From Euphorbia lathyris (Eukaryota > Streptophyta > Magnoliopsida > Malpighiales > Euphorbiaceae), in assembly GCF_963576675.1 (NCBI RefSeq), contig NC_088916.1, forward strand, positions 27,069,501 through 27,133,500: DNA of 64,000 nt, written 5' to 3'. Shown piece by piece: positions 46,029 to 58,735 of the stretch. Numbering within the stretch: the stretch's first letter is position 1; every line of letters begins with the position of its first letter. The notes beneath the pieces are model-generated. The model did not search any database. It was given only the letters and a program-made list of their open reading frames with translations, and was not told the origin of the DNA. The translations under genes and the position numbers were made by a program.

Positions 46029-47810
46029 ATGGCTGAGAACAGCACTCGTTTCCTCCTAGGGAACCAAACAACACAGATACTCCCTGAGGGATTATCAATT
46101 AGTCGGCCTCCCCTATTCTTTGGATCTAACTATATGTTCCGGAAGAATAGGATGACGAACTTTATTCAAGCCACAAACATGAGTGCATGGCTTGCAATAG
46201 TTCAAGGCCCATATGTGCCTTATAAAACTGTTGACAGTGAGAAAATTGTCAAGAGTGAAATTGAGTGGTCTGAAGATGACCTTAAGAAACTACAAAATAA
46301 TGCTTCAGCTATCAATATGCTTCACTGTGCGCTGGACGCTGCAGAATACAATAAGATTTCAGGTTGCGAGTCAGCACAGGAGATTTGGAAAAAGCTTGAA
46401 GTAACCTATGAAGGTACGAGCAAGGTCAATGAGTCAAAGGTGAACCAACATATGAGATTATACGAGCTGTTCAAGATGAACGACAATGAGGACATCTCTG
46501 GAATGAACGCTAGATTCACCAACATCATAAATGAACTAAAGAGGCTCGGCAAGAACTTCACTGAAGAAGAGCAGGTGAAGAAAATCCTGAGAAGCTTACC
46601 CAAGAGCTGGCAAGCTAAGAAAACTGCCGTGGAGGAAGCTTAAGACTTGACCACATATAAATACGACGAGCTGATCGGATCTCTGCTGACCCATGAGATC
46701 TCTATGAAAAACTTTGAAGCAAAAGAAAAGTCAGAAGACAAGAAACAAAAATCACGTATCATGAAAGCTGACTCAACCGAAGCTGACTCATTGGATGATG
46801 AGGAAATGGCCATGTTCACAAGGAAGATGAAGAAGCTGTTAAGAAAAAATGAAAAGAACAGCAAGAGGCCATTCAGAAGAGGCGACAGATACAAAGCTGA
46901 GTCTAGTGACAAATACAAAAAGGACAGCTCCAAGCCTGTCACGTGCTTTGAGTGCCATCAAACTGGGCACACTAAGTCAAGCTGCCCTAATCTGAAGAAA
47001 GAAAAGAAGGGAAGCAAAAAGGCAATGGTGGCCACATGGAGTGACAGTGATGAGTCAACATCATCTGAAGCTGATGCCACCGAGTCAGCAAACATATGCT
47101 TCATGGCCGATGACGCTGCTGACCACACTCGATCTAAGCAAGCTGACCCCTCTGAAGAATCTGAACAAGAGGAATACTCAAATGAGGTAACATCCTTACA
47201 CTTGCTTAGAAATGAAATGATTAACGCCCTGAGTGATTTATATACACTGACTAAAAAGTGTAACAAGAAAATAAAGGCACTCAGCAGGCGGTGTGATGAG
47301 ATTAAAGAGGTCAAACTTAGTGACCTCCGATATCTTCTCCAAGACAACTCAACTTTACATAGCAATATGGAAATTATGCACAAGTTTGTCTCGGAAGTCC
47401 AATCAGATTCAAAGAAACTGAGAAAGGATGTCACAAACCTTCAGAACCAAATAAAAGGTTCAAACAAATCCCATGCTGAGTACTCAGGTACTAATCAGCG
47501 CAGACAGTTCACTCAGTGTGACTGTTGTGGAAAAAGGGGACACACAACAGATGTGTGTTGGTATAACAAGCGGATTGTCCAATGTGACTTCTGCGGAAAG
47601 AAAGGACATACCACTAAGGTATGTTGGCATGCTCAGCACAATGGTGCTGACCAAAAACAAAGTCACCCAAAATGGGTAACTCATTGTGACTTCTGTGGTA
47701 AACAAGGCCACACCATAAAAGTATGCCGTCACAAATTAAAACTTGATTTTGCATATGTTTATGCTAACAAACGAGGACCCAAAAAGAATTGGGTACCTAA
47801 AGATGAATGA
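46029..47810 (+). pseudogene. SIRE gag, one in-frame stop, four zinc knuckles
   Basis: ATG at 46029. The N-terminal capsid domain (UBN2-type, ending KILRSLPKSWQAK) is cut by a TAA at 46641-46643, after which the same frame continues (TYKYDELIGSL, typical of plant gag). A CX2CX4HX4C knuckle (CFECHQTGHTKSSC) is followed by a lysine- and serine-rich spacer with coiled-coil character, then three more knuckles of the same spacing (CDCCGKRGH, CDFCGKKGH, CDFCGKQGH). The frame ends in TGA at 47808-47810 and pol opens in the same frame. Whether that TGA is a natural readthrough point or damage cannot be told here. Confidence 0.88.
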
Positions 47811-47816
47811 TTCAAA

Positions 47817-50800
47817 ATGCAGGTGAGCCTGAGGTGTGTGGAGAAGTCAAAGCTTTGGTATATTGACAGCGCATGCTCGAGGCATATGACTGGTGATGAA
47901 ACTCAGTTCATCGCACTTGAGCTTAAACGAGGTGGAAACGTAAGTTTTGGAGACAATAAAAAGGGTAAGATAGTCGGTTCAGGTACTATCGGAGGTAACC
48001 CTACTATTGAGTCAGTCTCCTTAGTAAAAGGGCTCAAATACAATCTATTGAGCATAGCTCAGTTGTGTGACAGCGGTAGACAGGTTGTATTTGATGCTAC
48101 TCAGTGTCGGATACTCGAGGGAAAAACTAACAATTTGATTTTAACTGCCCCTCGCATTGACAATGTATATATGTTGAGTTTAGAAAAACATTTTTCCAAA
48201 AATATATGCTTAGTATCTAAAGAGGATAACTCCTGGCTATGGCATAGGAGACTTGGTCATGTAAGCATGGACCTCCTTGCCAAATTAGCTAGAAAGCAAC
48301 TAGTTGAGGGATTGCCCAAATTGAAATTTGAAAAAGATCAATTATGTAATGCTTGTCAGCAAGGTAAACAAACGAAAAAGTCTTTTCAAAGTAAAAACAT
48401 TCTCTCAACCAAGAGACCATTGGAATTACTACATTTGGACCTTTTCGGACCTGTCCAGCCACTCAGCTTGGGCGGTAAGAAATTCTCCTTAGTCATTGTA
48501 GACGATTTCTCTCGGTATACTTGGATCATCTTGCTGAGTAGCAAGGATGAAACTTTTGAGATGTTCACAACATTGATTAAGAAGCTTGAAAATGACAAAG
48601 ACCTAAAAGTAGCTCACATTAGAAGTGACAATGGCAGAGAATTCAAAAACCAACAGTTTGATGAATTCTGCGAAGTCAGTGGAATTGACCATAACTTTTC
48701 TGCTCCTAGGACACCTCAACAAAATGGGGTTGTTGAAAGGAGGAATAGAACAATTGTAGAAATTGCTAGGACAATGCTGAGCGAAAATAGGCTTCCAAAG
48801 TATTTCTGGGGTGAAGCTGTCCACACAACATGTTACATACTGAATAGGGCGTTAGTTAGACCTATACTTAAGAAAACCCCATATGAACTTTGGAAAGGAC
48901 GAAAGCCCAACATTGGCTACTTTCGTGCTTTTGGATGTAAATGTTTTATACTCAATACAAAAGATAACCTTGCAAAATTTGATGCTAAAGCTGATGAAGC
49001 GATCTTTTTAGGGTACTCAACTAACAGTAAAGCATATAGAGTATATAATAAACGAACTCAAGTTCTAGAAGAGTCTTTCCATATAGAATTCGATAAAACT
49101 GACCCTGCAGGAAAGACAACTCAGTCTGCCGAAGATGAACCGAGCTCAGCTTCCGCTGACCAATCAGGAGCCGCTGAGTCATCAGTACAAGGACTGACCA
49201 AAGGTAAAAATGAAACCGAAATTACCTTTGCTAACCAATCTACTCCTGTAGATATTGTAGAAACACCTATCCCAGTCAACTCAACATTACCCAAAGAAAT
49301 AAAAATTCCAAGAGGACATTCGGAGAAGTCCATTCTTGATGCCGCTGACAACAAGCTGATGACAAGAGATCAGCTTAGAAAGTATCTCAGCAATGTTGCA
49401 TTCGTCTCAGTACATGAACCAAAGAACTTTGCTGATGCTGAGCACGATGAATATTGGATCAACGCTATGCAAGAAGAGCTTGATCAATTCACAAGAAAAG
49501 AGGTATGGGATTTAGTACCAAAACCTAGGAATCAAAAGACCATAAAAACTAAGTGGGTCTTTAGAAATAAACTAGATGATCAAGGAAATGTAGTCCGAAA
49601 CAAAGCCCGACTTGTAGCCCAAGGCTATAGTCAGCAAGAGGGCATTGACTACGGTGAAACCTTTGCACCCGTGGCTAGGTTAGAAGCTATACGAATATTG
49701 TGTGCCTATGCTAGTTTTATGAACTTTAAATTATATCAAATGGATGTTAAGAGTGCATTTCTTAATGGCTTTATAAACGAAGAGGTATATGTTAATCAAC
49801 CTCCCGGGTTTGAAGATCCAAAATTTCCAAACCACGTTTATAAACTCAAGAAGGCCTTGTACGGCCTGAAACAAGCACCACGTGCTTGGTATGAGAGGTT
49901 GACAAATTTCCTGCTGACCAAGAACTATGTCAGAGGTAGAGCTGACACAACCTTATTCATTAAGAAAAAGGGTAAACATACTCTACTGGCACAAATTTAC
50001 GTAGACGATATAACCTTTGGTGCTACTGACGAATCCTTGTGGAAAGAGTTTAGTAAACAGATGCAAACTGAGTTCGAGATGTCTATGATGGGCGAACTCA
50101 ACTTCTTCCTTGGACTTCAAATCAAGCAAGGTAAGAACGACATCTTCATTAGTCAGTCCAAGTACGCCAAAGAAATGCTAAAGAAATTCGATATGGAAGA
50201 TTGTAAACCCATATCAACCCCAATGGGTACTGACACTGTCCTATGCAAAGATGAGAAAGGTAAATCTGTAGATAGCAAGCTATATCGAGGTATGATTGGC
50301 TCTCTACTTTACCTTACTGCTAGTAGACCTGATATTCAGTACTCAGTATGTTATTATATTATTGTGCAAGATATCAAGCTGACCCCAGGGAATCTCACCT
50401 TATAGCTGTAAAAAGAATTTTTAGATATTTGCAGAGATCAGTTAATGCAGGTTTATGGTATCCAACCTCAAATGACTTCACGCTCATTGGATACACTGAT
50501 GCTGACTATGGACGAGATAAGCTTGAACGTAAGAGTACCTCGAGAGGATGTCACTTCCTTGGAAGTTGTTTAGTATCTTGGTTCAGCAAGAAGTAGTCAT
50601 CAGTGGCCCTGTCTATAACTGAGGCTGAGTACGTAGCTGATGGAAGCTGTGTTGCACAAGTCCTATGGATTAAGCAACAGCTCGAGGATTACGGAGTCAA
50701 AACAGAAACAATTGAAGTCAAATGCGATAACAAGAGCGCTATTGACCTATCCAAAAATCCAATCCAACACAACAGGATGAAGCATGTCAGCATAAGGCAT

Positions 50801-50953
50801 CACTTCATTAGAGATCACGTATTAAAGGGTGAGATCAAGCTGACCTATGTACCAACAGATGAGCAGCTTACAGATATCTTCACGAAGCCTTTGGCACGTG
50901 AGCAATTCAACATACTAAGGGAAGCTATCGGTATGTCTAATCCTCTTCAATAA
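47817..50953 (+). pseudogene. SIRE pol: protease, integrase, reverse transcriptase, RNase H
   Basis: ATG at 47817. Domains in order are protease ([10 protein letters not shown]), integrase zinc domain (HRRLGHVS ... CNACQQGK), integrase core ([21 protein letters not shown]), then reverse transcriptase ([36 protein letters not shown], catalytic YVDD near residue 730). An insertion-type frameshift near 50348-50365 moves the frame. RNase H then continues (YTDADYG, SWFSKK, a TAG at 50594-50596, ITEAEYVA) to TAA at 50953. Two lesions therefore inactivate the C-terminal third, and the catalytic residues are otherwise intact. Confidence 0.9.
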
Positions 50954-51458
50954 TACTATGTGATTAATTGAATGTTGAGTGATTACCATGCTGAGTGACT
51001 TGTGCTAAATTAGTTACTTCTACATGCTGAGCTTAATATGTGTTATAGAAAATCACCCTATGCTGAGTAAGACATACATGCTGTGTGATTATCTTAAGCT
51101 GAGTTACTAAAGTAGTATGAAAACCCTCTACGTAAAACTGTGCACTCAGTACCACAAACGTTCAGTATTCTAACAAACTGAGTAAAGCCCACTTGCACCA
51201 TTAAATGCTAGCACGCGTATTAAATAGCCACCTAGGATGACGTAAGAAATAATTAAGAAAATACATGCGCCGAATGTGTCATAAATGCTAGGATCTTTGT
51301 CGATTGATCATCTCGAGGTAAAACGGCTAGTTGGATCAATTCGAACCTCTATAAATAGTGGAAGAATTCCCACTTATCCCTCTTTACACTCGAAATCCTT
51401 GGCATTCAAATCTTTCTCTCTCTAAATTCCAAAAACTCTTGAAAATCTCTGAGAAATC
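50954..51458 (+). other. Pol to third-ORF spacer of the SIRE element
   Basis: Non-coding, with many CTGAGT/CTCAGT words also common in the LTR and 3' region. It includes the TATA-like box and the leader. Confidence 0.6.
51350..51358 (+). promoter_or_regulatory. TATA-like box upstream of the envelope-like ORF
   Basis: TATAAATAG, followed by a T/C-rich leader of about 100 bp (TCTTTCTCTCTCTAAATTCC) and an ATG at 51459. It looks like an ordinary plant core promoter with a 5' leader, placed between pol and the third ORF. Function is inference. Confidence 0.45.
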
Positions 51459-54442
51459 ATGTCGGACTCTCAGAACATCTCCGGTGGTGATTATGACAGA
51501 AATCACTCCGATGAAAACCCTCCATCTCCTGCTCAGCAGGAATACGTCGAGACTCCCACCAAGTCTCAAGGAGATTGTCAGAAATGACCAATCCAAGGTC
51601 AACACTCCAAGTAAGAAACCACATACTGACAAAGCAACACCGTCGAAAAGGAAAAACAAGAAGGAGAAGCAACCTAAGAAAAAGGTGTTTTATCAGGTGT
51701 ATAAAAGTGTTAAGAACCATGAGGTACTTCGCTGTCGGTGGTTCTCTCCGAGCTTCGTAACGGCTGAGCAACCATTCTGTGAGTGGATCTCGAAAAATGA
51801 ATGGGCTGGACTCTTCTCCCTTCCTGGTAAAACCTACCCTAGGTTGGTAAGGGAATTTTACTCCAACCTTTGTGTTGACGAAGAAGATGTTGACCATCTA
51901 GTGACCCATGTCAAAAGCCAAAAAATAACGATTACCCCATCTTATCTAGCAACCTTGCTAAAACTGCCAGCCACAGGGAAAGAGTTCAGGGCTATAAAGG
52001 AGAAACTTGACCACACCGTGACGTTTTGTAAGCCGGAGGACCACAAAGGAGAAATAGCTAGTACATGTATGGGTCAGAATCAAAAGATGGCTCACTACAT
52101 CCTGACTAACTTTATCTTCCCTAAAATCAACTCAACATCATCAGCCTCAAACTTCGAGCAGTGCTTCATCTGGCACATGCTGACCTATCAACCACTCAAC
52201 ATGCCGGTATTTCTTATCGGTGCACTTCAACGAAGTAATGGGAAACTCAGGATGGGGTCCCTCATCACAAGAATCCTTGAAGATCATCAAATAGACATGA
52301 TTAATAAAACTGTGACTTGGGGAACTGAAATCACAGCGGCTCTGCTGTTTGGGTTAGCATACAACCAACCCCTCAAGTCTAAAAAGGGAAAAGGGGTCAT
52401 TGAGGAAAATGTGGAAGAAGTTGATGCTGTACAGGATGTGCAATCCAAGGAAGGGAAGAAAGCCATGGCTGAACCTACTGACCAAGCTAAACTAGAGAAG
52501 AAGAGGAAAGCCATTCAAACCTGTTCCAAAGATGTTCATGCTGTCCCGAAAAAGATTCGATTCGTATCTAAGGGAAAGAAGGATGGTGTTGTGCAAGGTC
52601 AGGAAGAACCTGTGTCAACTGGTAAAAGAAAAAGGCAAGATGAGCCTGAGGAAATCGAAAGTGAGGAAACACCTCTGAGGAAGAAGAAGAGATCTTCTGG
52701 TCTAAGTCCAATTAATGATGTCCCTCTTGGTTTTGCTGTCTCTGATGATTCCCACTTCGTGAGAAGCCAAGAGATTGATCTTGAGAAAATCTCTGCTGAT
52801 CAAGAAGCAGAAGAACTAAGAAACGATGGAGGTCAGCGTGATGATGTTGAGCCATGTCAGGAAGAAAATGCTGTGCAAGAACAAACAGCGGATATTGAGC
52901 AGGTTGAGAATCCAATTGTGCCAAGTAAGACAGTTGATGTTGAGTTCACAGAGCAAGACATAGCTGGGGAAGAACTCAATACTGACCTAAGGGCAAACTC
53001 ATCTTCTGATTCACTTGACTCCATTCCTGCTGACCCTTCTCCTCCAAAGGTTAGCACCGGAAAACGCCTCAAATGAAAAAGCTCACAAGATGGCTCCTAT
53101 TGATCTCTTGGCAGATTCTCCACTTAGAGAACCCATTACTGACCTAATTGGACTTCAGTACGAATTCTTTTCACCTATCATTGAGCCAGCTCCGTAGCAA
53201 TTTACACAAAAGCAAGTCTCTGTTACTCATGCTGAGTAACAAGCCAAGACTCCTGAAATTCCAATCTCTGCCGAGCAAGAGCTCGAAGATCAAGTTGCTC
53301 AAGAGGATGAGCAAACAGAGAAAAATCCTGCTCATGATCATGCTGAGTTGCCTCCTCCTGCACCAACTCAACTTCAATCTAATAATGAGCTGGTTAACAT
53401 CTCTGCTGATCCACCTCTTCCTAACCCAAGTACACAGAATGTTGCACAGTCAGTTCCTGCCACTGACCTGAAAAAAAGCCCAGCTGTTGACCAAGCTGGC
53501 CCATCTGGTTCTAGAAAGCAACCTACTCCTCCACCATCTGCTTCTACTAGATTTCCGGCCACTGAGCCCAATCCTGAGGCAACATATGCTTACCTTAATG
53601 CTACTGAGTCTGGGCGTCGCATCATTAACTCAGCTCAAACTCTTCTCCAGGATCTGAATTCCTCTCATGCCGATGCCGCTAGGTCTGTTCATATTGAGCC
53701 AACTCAACTTTCTTCTGTCACTCAGCTTCTAACCGAAATCAAAGGTCTTAAGGATCTTCTGAGTGTCATGACATCTCTCCAATCTCAACAGCCCAAGCAG
53801 GAATCTATCGTAAAGCTGGCTGAACTCCAGTTGACCATGGTGAATCATATGAACTCTCTTCAGGGTCAACTCAACAACCTCTCATCTGTGAACTCAATGT
53901 ATGCAACCTCAGCTGAGGTTTATCAACTCTTTACCCAGCTAAACGTTGAGCAGACCAAAGCTCGTGAGTTAATCTCCTCTTCGTCTCAGTGTTCCATTGA
54001 GCAAATAAGTGAGGCAGTCCGTCTACTCAACTTGAGTAAGGAAGAAATGGAAACTGACCAACTCAAGACGAACGAACTTTTGCAATACTCCCGAGCCACC
54101 TACAAACATGTGCGCCACACGAATGCTCAACGTCAGTTCTATGATTCGGCTTTGCTTAAGATGTACCATCAAGCTTATGCCATGCTGACTGACACTATCA
54201 CTTGGGTAGGCAAATCCCAAGAATATATTTTGAGTATGCTCAGTGCCTCTATCAGAATTCCCGGTTCTACTTTGGACGATGGTGTTCCAGTTTTTGATGG
54301 TCTACGGGAAAGCATGAAAAGGCTTAAAGCGTATTCCGTAAGATTAACTCGTGCTGCTCTCAACGACACCTTCGTTCCTCCTCCGCCCGATGCAGGCAAA
54401 ACGGGGGAGAAAGAACAAGCTGATAGAACTCAGCACACATGA
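51459..54442 (+). pseudogene. SIRE envelope-like ORF (putative plant transposon protein domain)
   Basis: I start this at ATG 51459 (MSDSQNISGG). That frame meets a TGA at 51585 but is picked up in a shifted frame with a lysine-rich segment. A conserved region follows that I recognise from plant envelope-like and 'putative plant transposon protein' sequences: ISKNEWAGLFSLPG, LVREFYSNL, then a hydrophobic-rich segment to about 52340. A long acidic and lysine-rich low-complexity part comes next, a frameshift near 53070, stops at 53195 and 53237, then a C-terminal region with heptad-like leucines (53700-54050) ending at TGA 54442. No signal peptide or clear membrane anchor is visible, and an envelope role is unproven for this group. 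Confidence 0.75.
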
Positions 54443-55069
54443 GAAGCATCTAGTAGTCAGCAGCAATAAAAGGGAAAAGGCAAAGTCAATCCTGCCCAAG
54501 TCAATAGGAAGAAATAGTCTGGCTAGATTTGCTAGTTTTTATTCTTGACTTGTATTTTTTTTTTTGTGTTTTCCTTATCTGGCGTATTTTGTCTTGCTGA
54601 CTATCTATAAAATTATGCATCTCTCATTCAAAATTGATTAATCTTATGTGATGCTTACTTACGTATTGTGCTTTATGTTGATCTGTCTTAATTGAACAAT
54701 CAAACAAAAGAAAAAGGAATATACTCAGTACACATTAAACTTGATACATCTGCTCTGATAATGTTTTCCATAACTCTGATGTCAAACTAACCATGTATCA
54801 AAACTGAGTAAAAATATATTCCACACATTGACCTCTTCTGAAAACTGACCTAGGCTCATCTGAATTAGATTTTGGAAGGTCTAAAACTAAACTAAGTCAG
54901 TATAAGCATGCCTTAATTTTACTCAATTGAATCTTAGAAGGTTTAGAGTTAAGTTAGGTCAATTAATGCAACCCTTACGGGGGAGTAATTTTCAGAAGCA
55001 TAAAAAGAATTTCAATCATGGGGAATCTCAATGCTGAGTTCCATCAATCAAATATTTTGCCAACATCAA
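54443..55069 (+). other. 3' untranslated part of the SIRE internal region
   Basis: Non-coding, with CTGAGT-type words and two related segments (about 54840 and 54930) containing AGGTCTA/TTTAGAGTTA-like motifs. Confidence 0.6.
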
Positions 55070-55080
55070 AATGGGGGAGT
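55070..55080 (+). other. Polypurine tract of the SIRE element
   Basis: AATGGGGGAGT just before the 3' LTR; primes plus-strand DNA synthesis in this family. Confidence 0.8.
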
Positions 55081-55081
55081 T

Positions 55082-56538
55082 TGTTGAAACACCTTTCCAC
55101 ATGATTTTGATTTGACAAAATAATCCATGATTAAGAGGAAATTAAATTTAAGTGCTTTGATTTAATTGTACTAATATGTTTGTTCAATGTTGAGTACAAA
55201 TATATATCAAAAAGTAAGACAGGACAAAGACAACATGATATCATAGCACAAGCTGAGTAGAGTGTAACTCAGCACAATAGAAGAAAAGTAATCTTCAGGA
55301 GAAACGCACGAAGATGAAGCTGAGTGAAACACAACTCAATATCAAGATAAGAAAAGTCTTCTAAAAGCTTGCAGACGAAGCTGACCACGGAAGCTGAGTA
55401 AAGAACGCAACTCAGGAATAAAGAACTAAAAGCAACGTCAAAGCAGTCAAGCTGAGAGTTCGTCAGGACAACATGAAAGATCCGTTTGCTAGAAGACAAG
55501 ATCCAACAACTGTCTGCACCAATAATAGGAACCTCGGAATTACGCACAGAGATGATTTCGAGATGCATGGGTCAAATGTCCATTAGCTAAAAGACGAATT
55601 GCACTAGAAGACGAACCTGCAGGAAAAAGACAACCCTGACGACTGTGAATTTCAGACGACAGGATTGGACTGCAAAACTGAAGCTGACCAGAGCCTTGTC
55701 TCAAAAAGGAGCCGTTTGGATTCAACGGACAAATTAAAGATTCAAATCATTTCTGCTTCAGACCTCAACTATAAAAGGACATGATCATTCTTGGATCAAA
55801 TGCCGCTTCACAACAAAAGAAAAATATACAAACAAAGCACATCAAAACAAAAAGAGATCTTACACCAATTTTCTATACTTGTGTAAAAGCTAGATTGATT
55901 TTGTAAATCATCTAAGGTGTTCTTCATTTGAAAAGAACAAACTTGTATCAATTATAAATTGAGAGTGTTGTTCTGAGTATTTGGTTTTAAATACTCAGTG
56001 GTAGAGAAATCTAAGTATTCGGTTATAGCACTTAGTAGGAGTTGAGTAGACGAATAGAGGAAGGTACTCTTGCATATTCAACTGCCTTGTAAACGGTTTG
56101 TGCTCTACCCTTAAAGAGCTCAGTATTGGATTTAAAAAGCCCGGGGGGACTCTGGGGACTGGACGTAGGCGGAGAGGCCGAACCAGGATAAGTCGTGCTG
56201 AGTAATCTCTAACTCTCTCTCAATATATATATATATATATATATATCTGTATGTGTTGCTTGTTATATTTACTCGGTATATAAATTGTTTAAACTGACAC
56301 TGAGTAAATAAGAGTGCTGAGTTGGAAGCTGACCACAAAAGTATCAATTCTCAACTCATATGTAAAATAGTTCTAGTCAACATCTAACTAGAGCTGTCTT
56401 ACGCTACAATCGGTCGTGCTGACCAAAGCTGAGTCAATAAACTCAAAAAATTATATTAAGTCAGCATAATTAAATTTAGAAAAAGTTATATTAGTTCCTA
56501 ACCCCCCCCCCCTTGGAACTAATCACACGGGACCAACA
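55082..56538 (+). repeat. 3' LTR of the SIRE-like element
   Basis: Same ends as the 5' LTR, TATAAAA at 55770-55776, with a shorter AT microsatellite (56223-56246). Confidence 0.95.
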
Positions 56539-56543
56539 CCTGG

Positions 56544-57749
56544 GGCCTTGGAGCCCCCCATGCTAAAAATCACCAATTGAACATCCTTTTCAGATATAGG
56601 TTTAAAAGTTGCTCGATACAAATCTTCCGGAGGCCTAGGAAAGGTTGTCGTAGTCACCACCCGCTGCCTAGGTCCATAATCACAACTAAAGAGCCTTTGA
56701 TAGAAACCAACAGCCAAATTTTTAATCTCATTAACATCATATACCCAATTCCCCTGCTCATTATTGATTGCTTCCACGCGATTCTTTTGTCTTCTAATAA
56801 CAGTGGATAAGTGAAAGTACCTAGAGTTTCTGTCCCTTTGGGTAATCCACTCTCTTCTAGATTTTTGGAACCATAAGAGTTCCTCTTAAGATAGAACCTT
56901 GAATAATTCTCGTTGCAGTTCATTGTGAAAATGACACAGATTGTCAACTGGCTGTGTTTCAAGTTGCTTTTGGATACTAGCAATACGTCTAAGTAAAGAC
57001 CTCTTACGAGCAAGAATATTACCAAACACAGACTTATTCCATTTGGTTGCTTCCTCTTTGAAATTATCAGCTGCCAGAATAGCATCATTCGACGGTTTCC
57101 ACATCGACTTAACAAAATCTTTGAAAAGAGGATGAGTTTCCCAAGCCAATAAATAACGAAAAGGTTTGGCCATCGGAGGAGAATAGCTGCCATCCAACCT
57201 AAAAAGGATCGGACAGTGATCAGAATTCCTAAAAAGGAGATTTAACACAGAGGAATTCGGGAACGCAAGCTTTCCAAGATCATTCCAGTATGTTTTATCA
57301 AGGCGAACAAAGGTCCTGTTTCGCTTCCAAGTAAAACGGTGACCAGAAAAACCAAGATAAAAAATACTAGAGCTATCCATCTCCCTTTTATGCCTCAAAC
57401 AACGATTGATATAATGAGAACTCCCTCATTTTTAGTCCTACATTGAAGATATATCATTAAAGTCGGTCAACAGAAACCACAGACCTGAGATATCAATACT
57501 AATAGCATCAATATTTTCCCAAAGGTGCTTGCGATTCCACGGGATATGAGAAGCATAGACAAAAGTAATTTTACAAATTTCTTTACCATTCCCCAGGACA
57601 ACACAATGAATGAACTGGGGATGAGTAATTAACGCAACAATATAAATAACGCAAGGGTTCCAAAAGATCCAAATTCCACCAGACCGACCTTGGGCTTCAG
57701 ACCTAATACACTCCCACCTACGGAACTTGTTAATCACTTTATCCGCCAT
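56544..57749 (-). pseudogene. LINE copy 2 ORF2, endonuclease and start of reverse transcriptase
   Basis: Minus-strand pieces carry the endonuclease C-terminal half (KFRRWECIRSEAQGRSGGIW, GHRFTWKRN, RNSDHCPILFRLD), the linker (WNKSVFGN) and the first reverse transcriptase block up to GGSKAPG, exactly where the SIRE element begins. Several frameshifts and stops (for example near 57437 and 56886) make it inactive. Confidence 0.88.
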
Positions 57750-57770
57750 TGAAATATCTACTTGTAGAAT

Positions 57771-58257
57771 AATTAGATATCAACTATTATGATTCCTCCA
57801 TATTTTTTTATTAACTATTATGATTAGATGTGAAAAAATGTATAAAAAAAATTAAAAAATATTTTTGTCTATTGTACTAGTTGGACAAAAAAAAATTCAA
57901 AAGATTTCGCCGAATTTATAAATATTAATCTTAAATCCTATTATTAAATCATAAAAAAAAATGAATTATTTTTTTTAGAACCAACTGATATGGTGCGGGT
58001 TAAAAGATAAAATATATGTTTTATAATCCCTGAAATTGATCAAACTTGATAACGTTAGGGGTAAAATTGCTCTTGACTGCAACATTAGGGGTACAATTTC
58101 ACCATTTTAGACGTTAGGGGTAAAATTGCTCATGACTGTAAATGTTAGGAGTATTTTTACCCTTTATCCCAAAAATTATTAATAAAAAAAATGAAATAAG
58201 GAAAGGACTAGTAGTGAAGAGAGATTCCTCAATAATAGAGAGGATGTAGATGTGGAG
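57771..58257. other. AT-rich non-coding DNA with a MITE-like remnant
   Basis: At 58060-58170 three copies of a GTTAGGGGTAAAATTGCTC-like unit occur, as in MULE-type MITE ends. No partner end seen. Confidence 0.4.
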
Positions 58258-58735
58258 TACGGATGACTATCAGTGGGTACCCAGCACTACCCGATCCAAA
58301 TGATTACTTGTACCATATATAAAAGTGTATGAGACGAGTATAAGTTCAAAAAAATTACATGTGACGGGTATGAGAATAATCTCCGAGTACCCGTTATCCG
58401 GTATCCCCATATATTTCACTTTTATCCATTGATTTAACCACTAAGCCAATTTATTTTTATTGATTAAGGTTGATCTAAAATTTTTGGATTTGGAATATTT
58501 ATTAAATTTGTTGATGAATTTTTTGTGAATGATTTATTAAATTTGTAATGTTTTTTGTTCTATGTAATGATTATTAACAGGTAATAGTACCTAGGATTTA
58601 AATGAGACGTGGATGAGATTCATAAAGTATACTCGTTACAGTAATGAGACGAGTACAAGTAATTAAAAATATAAACGGGTAAAAGTTTGAGATTGACATT
58701 ACCCGTGAGTACTCTACCTGTTGTCATCCCTAATA
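58258..58735. mobile_element. hAT-like MITE
   Basis: The left end ACGGATGACTATCAGTGGGT and the right end read inward (AGGGATGACAACAGGTAG) are inverted, with further inverted GAGTACTC/ACCCG-rich words. The flanking 8-bp sequences match poorly, so the superfamily is tentative. Similar in style to the element at 382-846 but not the same sequence. Confidence 0.4.

Larger units (their letters stand above)
44498..56538 (+). mobile_element. Complete SIRE-like Ty1-copia element with envelope-like gene (12 kb)
   Basis: It is 12,041 bp, flanked by the target duplication CCTGG (44493-44497 and 56539-56543) inside LINE copy 2. The LTRs (1,468 and 1,457 bp) differ at roughly 30 positions by my reading, about 2 percent, mostly transitions. 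The order is LTR, primer site, gag with four zinc knuckles, protease-integrase-reverse transcriptase-RNase H, a spacer with a promoter-like box, an envelope-like ORF and a polypurine tract. Long LTRs and a third ORF after pol are typical of the SIRE/Maximus lineage. Stops and frameshifts in gag, pol and the third ORF make this copy defective. Confidence 0.95.
41689..57770 (-). mobile_element. L1-type LINE (copy 2), 5'-truncated, split by the SIRE element
   Basis: Minus-strand LINE of about 4 kb excluding the insertion. Its poly(A) tail appears as a T run at 41689-41699, and its 5' end stops within the endonuclease domain near 57770. ORF2 similarity to LINE copy 1 is clear throughout, but the two have diverged. 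The SIRE element inserted in the reverse transcriptase region. Confidence 0.87.

Noticed and set aside
53148..53471. Leucine-rich 107-codon ORF
   Set aside because: Shadow of the SIRE third ORF in another frame.
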